Assembly (NCBI GenBank): GCA_900754285.1
Contig: CAAECB010000042.1
Span: forward strand, 1 to 10,734
Origin: Clostridia bacterium
GTDB taxonomy: Bacteria > Bacillota > Clostridia > TANB77 > CAG-508
Direction of reading: 5' to 3'
Length of the DNA: 10,734 bases
The position numbers and the translations under genes are program-made. The notes below the pieces were generated by a model. It did no database searches. It was not told the origin of the DNA and saw nothing but the letters and a program-made list of their open reading frames with translations. Shown in pieces: positions 5,854 to 10,734 of the stretch. Numbering within the stretch: position 1 is the stretch's first letter; the number at the start of each line of letters is the position of its first letter.

Positions 5854-7296
5854 ATGAAAATAGGTATAGACATAGATAATGTAATTTCAAATTTTAATGA
5901 TACAATAGTGGAAGCATATTTACAACATGATAAAAAATTAAGAAATACAGGAATTATAAATGATAAAGCGAAAGTATTTAGAAGAGGAATGTTTGACTGG
6001 TCAGAGGAAGAGGAAAAAGATTTTTACTATAGTAATATAGAAAAATGGGCGAATGCTTTCAAACCAATTAATAATGCAGAATATTATATAAAAAAATTAA
6101 AGCAAGATGGAAATGAAATATATATAATATCAGGAAGAGAAAATGGAGAATATAGAAATCCATACAAATTAACTAAAGAATGGCTAGAAAAATATGATAT
6201 TATATATGATAAACTAATATTAACCAATGCATATAACAAACATAAAAAAGCAGAAATATGCCTAGAAAACAATGTAGATATAATGATTGAAGATAGTATC
6301 GAAACATGTATTAATTTAATTAATGAGGGAATAGAAACATATACTATGAATACTAGATTTAACCAAAATGATTTACGATTAAATAGAGTTTCAACATGGA
6401 AAGAAATATATTATAAAATTTCTAGCAAGTATCCAAAACAGGAAAAACAAAAAATAAATGTGATTCTAGATACAGATACATACAATGAATGTGATGACCA
6501 ATTTGCACTTGCATATCTTTTAAAATCACAATATAGATTTAATATAGAAGCAATTACTGTTGCACCATATCACCATGACAATGGTATATCAATACAAGAA
6601 GGATTAGATAAAAGCTATAATGAAATAATTAAAATTTGTAATTGGTTAAACTTTAATTCAAAAGACAAAGTTTTCAAAGGTTCAACGGGTTATATTGAAG
6701 ATGGATATAGTGGAAATAATGATGCGGTAAATAAAATTATAGAAATTGCAAGCAAAAATACAAAAACTTATATATTAGCTATTGGAGCAATTACAAATGT
6801 AGCTATTGCACTAAAGAAAGTACCTAATATAGTAGATAAAATAGAAGTAATATGGCTAGGTGGTCATAGTTTACTAAACAAAGATAACAAAGAATTTAAT
6901 TTTAAACAAGATGTACAAGCTGTAAGGACAGTCTTTGAGTCTAAAGCAAAGCTAACCATAATACCTTGTAAAAATGTTGCATCAAATTTAATGACTTCAA
7001 TATATGAAGTGGAACATTTTTTAAAAGGAAAAAGTGAATTATGTGATTATTTATGCCAAAGATTTTATAATGATGGTATACACGGAGTCAAAGAAAGAAG
7101 AGTAATTTGGGATATAAGTGTTATAGCTTATATGATAAATAAGAAATGGTTTGAAACTGAAGAAATTAGTTGCCCTAATATTAAGGATGATACATCATAT
7201 GAATTAACAGAAAGTAACCATAAAATAAGAGTAGTTAATTATTTGAATGTTGATAAAATATACAAGGATTTATTTGAAAAATTAGGAAGAAATTAA
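5854..7296 (+). CDS. Fusion: HAD 5'-nucleotidase-like domain plus nucleoside hydrolase
   Basis: Two enzymes occur in one 480-residue chain. Residues 1-190 form a HAD phosphatase of the 5'(3')-deoxyribonucleotidase (NT5C) type: motif I GIDIDNV (Asp6, Asp8), motif II IISGR (91-95), a Lys-rich stretch (NKHKKAE, 128-134) and acidic motif IV (MIEDS, Glu146-Asp147). After a short Lys-rich linker (191-200), residues 201-480 form a ribonucleoside hydrolase: VILDTDTYNECDDQFAL at 203-219 holds the calcium-binding aspartates, AIGAITNVAIAL (309-320) the conserved Thr, and WDISVIAYMI (419-428) the late Asp420. The Asp motif has two extra residues (DTD-x5-DD instead of DxD-x3-DD), as I recall from a DTDxxxExDDQ subgroup. 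Together they could convert a nucleoside monophosphate to nucleoside and then to free base and pentose. An HD hydrolase follows. AGGAG at 5841-5845 sets the start. The substrate is unknown. Confidence 0.87.
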   Translation: MKIGIDIDNVISNFNDTIVEAYLQHDKKLRNTGIINDKAKVFRRGMFDWSEEEEKDFYYSNIEKWANAFKPINNAEYYIKKLKQDGNEIYIISGRENGEYRNPYKLTKEWLEKYDIIYDKLILTNAYNKHKKAEICLENNVDIMIEDSIETCINLINEGIETYTMNTRFNQNDLRLNRVSTWKEIYYKISSKYPKQEKQKINVILDTDTYNECDDQFALAYLLKSQYRFNIEAITVAPYHHDNGISIQEGLDKSYNEIIKICNWLNFNSKDKVFKGSTGYIEDGYSGNNDAVNKIIEIASKNTKTYILAIGAITNVAIALKKVPNIVDKIEVIWLGGHSLLNKDNKEFNFKQDVQAVRTVFESKAKLTIIPCKNVASNLMTSIYEVEHFLKGKSELCDYLCQRFYNDGIHGVKERRVIWDISVIAYMINKKWFETEEISCPNIKDDTSYELTESNHKIRVVNYLNVDKIYKDLFEKLGRN

Positions 7297-7335
7297 GATG
7301 TATACAAAAAATTCATGAATAAAGGAGCATAAAAC

Positions 7336-7944
7336 ATGAAACTAACAAGTAATGAAGCAAAAAATATATTAGAAAGTTTTAGAGGAAAGACTGAAAGTGA
7401 TAGATGGATAGAGCATTGTATAAGTGTTGGCAATAGTGCAGGAAAGATAGCAAAAGCATTAAATGAAAAAGGTTATAATGTAAATATAGATAAAACAATA
7501 ACTCTAGGATATTTACATGATATTGGTAAATACAACGGAGAGCCTCATGGACATGAGATGACAGGTTATAATTATTTAAAAGATAAAGGGTATGACGAGG
7601 AATATTGCGATATATGTATAACACATTCATATTTGAATAATGATATTATTTGCACTGCTGGAGGAGTTCCAAATCCAAAAGATAAACCTTTCATAGCTGG
7701 ATTTGTAAAAAAACATAAATATACAATAGAGGAAAAATTAATAAATTTATGTGATTTAATGTGTCCTCAAGGTGGAGGAGTATTTACAATTGATAAAAGA
7801 TTGATAGATATTATGATTAGAAGAGGAGCATATTCAAATACACAGTATCATATTAAAGAAACTTATAAATTAAAGAAATATTTTGATGAATTGTTAGGAT
7901 ATAATTTATATGACTTATTCCCAGAAATAAAAGATAATTTATGA
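7336..7944 (+). CDS. HD-domain metal-dependent hydrolase
   Basis: A 202-residue protein of the HD phosphohydrolase superfamily. The metal-binding set is complete: His27, His61-Asp62 in LGYLHDIGKY (58-67), the pair His71/His73 in HGHEMTG (71-77), His97 in CITHSY (94-99) and Asp140 in NLCDLM (137-142). It therefore looks catalytically active, but no subfamily hallmark allows a substrate to be named; HD enzymes act on nucleotides, cyclic dinucleotides, dNTPs and other phosphoesters. It starts 39 nt after the nucleotidase-nucleosidase fusion with AAAGGAG at 7321-7327 and no terminator or clear promoter between, so the two are probably co-transcribed and may act on one nucleotide pathway. Residues 105-120 (CTAGGVPNPKDKPFIA) form an insert after the fourth His that may shape the active site. 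Confidence 0.85.
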   Translation: MKLTSNEAKNILESFRGKTESDRWIEHCISVGNSAGKIAKALNEKGYNVNIDKTITLGYLHDIGKYNGEPHGHEMTGYNYLKDKGYDEEYCDICITHSYLNNDIICTAGGVPNPKDKPFIAGFVKKHKYTIEEKLINLCDLMCPQGGGVFTIDKRLIDIMIRRGAYSNTQYHIKETYKLKKYFDELLGYNLYDLFPEIKDNL

Positions 7945-7947
7945 ATG

Positions 7948-7976
7948 TTGAATATTATGTAAAATTGTGCTATAAT
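7948..7976 (+). promoter_or_regulatory. Strong promoter for the 65-residue protein gene
   Basis: TTGAAT (7948-7953), a 17-bp spacer and a perfect TATAAT (7971-7976) with TG at 7968-7969 as an extended -10. It starts 4 bp after the stop codon of the HD gene. The predicted start near 7983 gives an unusually structured leader of about 140 nt. Confidence 0.75.
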
Positions 7977-7994
7977 AATAAAAGATAATTTTTA

Positions 7995-8055
7995 GAAACC
8001 AAAAAATAATGGTTTCAAAACTCCAAAAAAATTTAAGGAGGAAACAGGTATGTAA
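7995..8055 (+). promoter_or_regulatory. Structured leader with start-stop (ATG-TAA) reading frame
   Basis: A hairpin pairs GAAACCA (7995-8001) with TGGTTTC (8010-8016). CTCC at 8021-8024 can pair with GGAG at 8037-8040, the ribosome binding site itself. AAGGAGG at 8035-8041 then stands 8 nt before ATG (8050-8052), which is followed at once by TAA (8053-8055). Reading on in the same frame gives a second TAA after two codons and then Glu-Pro-Ser-Gln-Asp-Thr-Asn-stop. Both TAA codons could have arisen from CAA, so this may be a decayed small gene rather than a regulatory start-stop. Confidence 0.5.
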
Positions 8056-8082
8056 CCAATATAAGAACCAAGTCAAGATACA

Positions 8083-8105
8083 AATTAATTAATTAATTAA
8101 TTAAT
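8083..8105. repeat. (AATT)n tetranucleotide microsatellite
   Basis: Five full AATT units plus AAT run in phase from 8083 to 8105, a self-complementary tract that ends 4 bp before the AAGGAGG of the next gene. Slippage here could change the folding around that ribosome binding site. Confidence 0.85.
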
Positions 8106-8124
8106 ACTTAAGGAGGATTACAAC

Positions 8125-8322
8125 ATGGCAAAAGTAAAATTTAATCGGAATGAGAAGCATGACAACATTGGAAATATCGAAGTAAAAGTCAGCAAAAATG
8201 AAAATCCGACAGAAAGAATTAAAGGGCTTTGGGAGAGAGCTAGAGAAACTCATCCTGAAAGACCAGTTTCTGAAAATTGGCCAGAGTACGAAAATTTGGA
8301 TGCAAGACCTGAGAACAATTAA
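8125..8322 (+). CDS. 65-residue hydrophilic protein, unknown function
   Basis: I do not recognise this protein. It is highly charged, with no membrane segment or cysteine. The first 30 residues are Lys/Asn-rich (MAKVKFNRNEKHDNIGNIEV). The rest is Glu/Arg/Pro/Trp-rich, with KGLWERARETHPERP at 33-47 and ENWPEYENLDARPENN at 50-65. Tryptophan and proline in so short a chain suggest a defined peptide surface, perhaps for binding a partner. Evidence that it is real: AAGGAGG (8110-8116) 8 nt before the ATG, a strong dedicated promoter and a 21-bp stem terminator right after the stop, making it a single-gene unit. It uses CGG and CCG codons that are rare in the flanking genes. Confidence 0.75.
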   Translation: MAKVKFNRNEKHDNIGNIEVKVSKNENPTERIKGLWERARETHPERPVSENWPEYENLDARPENN

Positions 8323-8380
8323 ATAAAGCAAAAAGTTGAGATAATTTGAAAGTCTCAACTTTTTACTTTATTTATTTTTA
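8321..8380. terminator. Long-stem terminator after the 65-residue protein gene
   Basis: AAAAAGTTGAGA (8330-8341) pairs perfectly with 8353-8364. An outer 8-bp stem pairs AAATAAAG (8321-8328) with CTTTATTT (8366-8373), leaving a single C-A mismatch between them. A T-rich tail follows (8371-8379). The stem begins within the stop codon. Confidence 0.85.
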
Positions 8381-8416
8381 ATACTTTCTTTTTGATTGAC
8401 TTTATGGTGGGTTTGA

Positions 8417-8539
8417 ACTCATCCAGATTATAGGCATAGGGGAATTGGAACTAAGCTCTTTGAGAAAATAGAAGAAATTGCAAGGAAAAATAATTGCGAA
8501 TTAATTTATTTTACATCAAAAAGTGATAATGTATATTAG
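8417..8539 (+). pseudogene. Internal fragment of a GNAT acetyltransferase
   Basis: The stretch reads Thr-HPDYRHRGIGTKLFEKI, then EEIARKNNCELIYFTSKSDN, then Val-Tyr and a stop. PDYRHRGIGTKL is the acetyl-CoA binding loop (R/QxxGxG/A) of the GNAT fold, and the helix and strand after it fit the family. The frame is closed by TGA at 8414-8416 just upstream and by TAG at 8537-8539, where a GNAT would normally continue with its last strand and helix. No ribosome binding site or start codon belongs to it. It is a remnant with both ends lost. The complete gene elsewhere, if any, cannot be seen. Confidence 0.75.
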
Positions 8540-8614
8540 AGAAAAGAGTATAGCCTTCACTTTTTACGTAAACAAAACATAAGATATACAAAAAACGTAA
8601 AAGGAGGAAAACCA

Positions 8615-8998
8615 ATGTCAAGTTACATAATAAAAGGAGGAAACAAGCTAGAAGGAACAGTAAGAATATCAGGCTCAAAAAACGCATCATTGCCAATAAT
8701 AGCAGCAACAATATTAAACAAAGGAACCACAACATTATACAATGTACCAAACATACAAGACACACAAATGATGTATGAAATAATAAAACTATTAGGAGGA
8801 AAAGTACAAAAAAAGAAAAACAAAGTAATAATAAACACAAGCAATATAAATAAATATGAAATACCAGATGCACTAATGCACAAAATGCGTTCATCAGTAA
8901 TAATAGTAGGATCAATAGTAGGAAGATACAAAACAGCAACATTCACATATCCAGGGGATTGCGATATTTGGTTGATACATCGGACAAGCATAAGATAA
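8615..8998 (+). pseudogene. murA: murA 5' fragment, truncated at the catalytic loop
   Basis: MurA transfers enolpyruvate to UDP-GlcNAc, the first committed step of peptidoglycan synthesis. The first 113 or so residues are clearly MurA: YIIKGGNKLEGTVRISGSKN (4-23, with Lys22-Asn23), ALPIIAATIL-type core at 25-34, LYNVPNIQDT (41-50), MHKMRSSVIIVGSIVGR (88-104) and TYPGDCDI (111-118), where PGGCxIG with the catalytic Cys is expected. The full enzyme has about 420 residues; here the frame leaves the family right after this Cys and stops at 8996-8998. The family's GxRPxDLH continuation is absent. AAGGAGG (8601-8607) and A-rich codons match the chromosomal genes, so the 5' part looks native and cut by recombination near 8953-8966. 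Such a product would not be an active enzyme. Confidence 0.85.
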
Positions 8999-9042
8999 AT
9001 GATTGGATTAGGGAGTTTGACAAAAATAAAGAAATTAGTTAA
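8956..9042 (+). pseudogene. 3' fragment of an unidentified gene joined to murA
   Basis: In another frame than murA, the DNA from about 8956 reads GLRYLVDTSDKHKINDWI, then REFDKNKEIS and a TAA at 9040-9042. The mix of hydrophobic and charged residues looks like a genuine protein C-terminus rather than random translation, and its codons (TCG, GAC, CGA) differ from those of the murA part. It has no start of its own. The source family was not recognised. Confidence 0.45.
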
Positions 9043-9066
9043 ACTCTAAACTGTTGGAGGAACAAA

Positions 9067-10230
9067 ATGAATAAAATCGATAGAAAAATAGTATTAACAC
9101 CAGAAGAGTGCTCATTTGTGCAAATTTACTATGATTGTAAAACTATAAAGAGTTTATTTTATGCTATTAAAGAGAATTATATTGCAGGAATAGCACTAAT
9201 ACCATATATGTCACTATTTTGTTGGGAAGCGTTGGACTTCTTTAAAAAGATAGGCATTGACTTTAATGTTAAAGAAAATGATACATTTACATTAACAGAT
9301 GTTAGATTAAAATTAAAAATATTTGAGAATAAATATTCAAAAGCAAAGAATATGATATTAAATTGTGATTACTTACAAGATTATATATTTAAGAATAAAC
9401 TGAAATTTGACTTTATGAAAGCTTGGAATATACATTATAATTTAGGAATTATGTTTAATGATAAAAAAGAGATTGTTGGAAACTCACAATATGGATATTA
9501 TATTTTTCAAGACAATGGATTGTTAAAAAGAAAGATAGAATATATAAAAAGTCTAATTGATACTAGTAATATAATATATGAGTATGCTCCGGAAGATTAT
9601 TTGGGATATGGAAAGTATGTTGGAGAAATCGTAGGGAGCTTTTTGAATTACTTCGAAGAGTTAAATGTTCCAAATATAAATATTCAAACAAATAATATAA
9701 ATACAGATATGTTTTATAAGGATTTTAATTCTAATAAACTATATAAAAGTGAAGATGATAAAATAATGTCACTGTATTTATTGCATATATTGACATTTAT
9801 AAATTCTACTATAAGATTACTAGGAGAATGTGAAAAAGATGATACTGGATGGTGGTTAAGAATATACTATATTGCCTATTATTATGCAATAGAAAGATTA
9901 GAAGATATAAAGAATCATATAAAAAACAATGAAATTGACAATTTAAATTTCAAAAAATTATTAACACAAATAAATTTAAATAAGAACTTCATGAATACTG
10001 AGTTTAGAAATTGTATGATGCATTATGGATTAATAAACAAAGAGAATAAATTTTTAATAGAAGAACAAAAATTTAATCTAAATATTCCTATGATGGGATT
10101 AGTTGAAAGTTGTTTTAATAATATTAATTATTTTGAATTAAAGAAAAATATTAAAGAAGAGTTAGAAAATATATCACAGGTAATAGATAATATTTTAAAT
10201 ATAAATAAATCTAATTTAAAAAAATTTTAG
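9067..10230 (+). CDS. Unrecognised 387-residue protein with HEPN-like RNxxxH motif
   Basis: No family is recognised with certainty. The chain is rich in Asn, Ile, Lys and Tyr, predicted mostly helical, without signal peptide or clear membrane segment; the stretch at 40-55 (AGIALIPYMSLFCWEA) is hydrophobic but looks like a buried helix. The C-terminal third has the layout of a HEPN domain: helices at about 232-252 and 262-285 (GWWLRIYYIAYYYAIERLED), then TEFRNCMMHYGL at 311-322, where Arg314-Asn-x3-His319 matches the RX4-6H RNase signature with the favoured Asn after Arg. If so, it may be an RNA-cutting abortive-infection type protein, which would suit a place between gene fragments and a replication gene of a mobile element. 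GGAGG (9056-9060) sets the start. A terminator follows. Function is inference. Confidence 0.7.
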   Translation: MNKIDRKIVLTPEECSFVQIYYDCKTIKSLFYAIKENYIAGIALIPYMSLFCWEALDFFKKIGIDFNVKENDTFTLTDVRLKLKIFENKYSKAKNMILNCDYLQDYIFKNKLKFDFMKAWNIHYNLGIMFNDKKEIVGNSQYGYYIFQDNGLLKRKIEYIKSLIDTSNIIYEYAPEDYLGYGKYVGEIVGSFLNYFEELNVPNINIQTNNINTDMFYKDFNSNKLYKSEDDKIMSLYLLHILTFINSTIRLLGECEKDDTGWWLRIYYIAYYYAIERLEDIKNHIKNNEIDNLNFKKLLTQINLNKNFMNTEFRNCMMHYGLINKENKFLIEEQKFNLNIPMMGLVESCFNNINYFELKKNIKEELENISQVIDNILNINKSNLKKF

Positions 10231-10267
10231 TGAAAAAATTATATATATATATGGTTAGGTAATTACA

Positions 10268-10304
10268 ATAGGCTTTAAGAGTAAATCTTAAGGCTTATTT
10301 TTTT
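10268..10304 (+). terminator. Rho-independent terminator after the HEPN-like gene
   Basis: A 13-bp stem pairs 10268-10280 (ATAGGCTTTAAGA) with 10286-10298 (TCTTAAGGCTTAT), including two G-T pairs, around a 5-nt loop. Seven T residues (10298-10304) follow. It separates the HEPN-like gene from the replication-type gene. Confidence 0.88.
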
Positions 10305-10354
10305 ATATCTAATCAAAATTAATGTTAATTAAACTAAGAGAGGAGGATATGAAA

Positions 10355-10734
10355 ATGCAAAAACTAAAAGGTCTATGGATACCAGTAGAAATTTTATTAA
10401 ATAAAGATTTATCAGATAAAGAAAAGATAATACTATCTATGATTTTGTATTTAAGTGAAGAAACTAAAAGTTGTTTTGCCAGTAATAAATATATAGCAAG
10501 CATTGTAAATGTAACAGCAAATAGAGTATCTAAAATTATAAGTTCTCTAAAAGAAAAACAGTATATAAAAGTAAAATTAAAATATAAAACAGACAGTAAA
10601 GAAATAGAACAAAGACAAATTACACCTATTGTTCAAAATATTAATAGGTATATTTCAAAAAGCCAAGAGGATATTGAAACAAATAACTATTTAGATAGTC
10701 AAAACCAACAATACCCTATATATAATAAAGACAA
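10355..10734 (+). CDS. Helix-turn-helix replication-initiator-like protein, 5' part
   Basis: The frame is open to the end of the window (126 complete codons), so the gene is partial. The start GLWIPVEILLNKDLSDKEKIILS and the winged-helix stretch CFASNKYIASIVNVTANRVSK, with the recognition-helix region near residues 45-66, followed by SSLKEKQYIKVKL, resemble the N-terminal domain of replication initiators and replisome organisers of Firmicutes phages, plasmids and integrative elements. Such proteins bind the element's origin and load the helicase. After residue 90 the sequence becomes polar and Asn/Gln-rich, a usual linker to the C-terminal domain that lies outside. ATG 10355 is preferred because AGGAGG (10341-10346) is 8 nt away; ATG 10349 is in frame but only 2 nt from that site. 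Chromosomal HTH regulators cannot be excluded. Confidence 0.7.
   Translation, partial: MQKLKGLWIPVEILLNKDLSDKEKIILSMILYLSEETKSCFASNKYIASIVNVTANRVSKIISSLKEKQYIKVKLKYKTDSKEIEQRQITPIVQNINRYISKSQEDIETNNYLDSQNQQYPIYNKD

Noticed and set aside
8400..8440. tRNA-like stretch around GGGTTTGAACTC, resembling a T-arm
   Set aside because: The stem does not form a proper 5-bp T-arm, no acceptor or anticodon arms are found nearby, and the bases just downstream continue in frame as the GNAT fragment.
8518..8565. Inverted repeat AAAAAGTG / CACTTTTT before murA
   Set aside because: Only 8 bp with a 32-nt loop in AT-rich DNA, no U-tract after it, and it spans the GNAT remnant end. Probably chance.
8972..9000. 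Promoter candidate TTGATA with GATAAA before the 387-residue gene
   Set aside because: The -10 match is only 4 of 6 with a 16-bp spacer inside the fragment junction. It is too weak to list as a feature.

Overview
The window looks like a chromosome segment of a very AT-rich, low-GC Gram-positive bacterium, most likely an uncultured gut-type member of the Clostridia. The signs are strong AAGGAGG-type ribosome binding sites, heavy use of AAA, ATA, AGA and GCA codons, short intergenic gaps with stem-loop plus U-tract terminators, and recognisable ScpB, ProRS, AsnRS, DinD and MurA sequences. No tRNA, rRNA or CRISPR array was seen.

Region 1 (1-3137): imperfect direct repeats with operator-like dyads precede a good extended -10 promoter. 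That promoter drives an apparent five-gene operon: an MNT nucleotidyltransferase and HEPN pair (MntA-HepT type toxin-antitoxin, overlapping genes), then scpB (chromosome condensation), a short divergent prolyl-tRNA synthetase that lacks the editing insertion, and a 62-residue single-pass membrane protein. A bidirectional terminator at 3093-3137 closes it and also serves the converging asnS. A second long inverted repeat overlaps the terminator's T-tract.

Region 2 (3242-5732): asnS runs on the minus strand from its own promoter, divergent from dinD, an SOS-associated gene. The 262-bp intergenic region holds one promoter for each direction and a near-match to a Gram-positive LexA box.

Region 3 (5854-7944): a two-gene unit encodes a fusion of a 5'-nucleotidase-like HAD domain to a nucleoside hydrolase, followed by an HD-domain metal hydrolase. 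Together these could take nucleotides apart to base and sugar. This is the best candidate for an undescribed system in the window, either as salvage or as nucleotide depletion.

Region 4 (7945-8380): a strong promoter, a leader with a perfect ribosome binding site in front of an ATG-TAA start-stop, an (AATT)n microsatellite, a 65-residue hydrophilic protein of unknown function, and a long terminator.

Region 5 (8400-10734): a recombination scar and accessory region. It holds an internal fragment of a GNAT acetyltransferase, a murA gene cut at its catalytic loop and joined to the 3' end of an unrelated reading frame, an unrecognised 387-residue protein with a HEPN-like RNxxxH motif, a terminator, and the 5' part of a helix-turn-helix protein resembling phage or plasmid replication initiators, which runs off the window. 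This suggests that a mobile element begins or has been inserted here.
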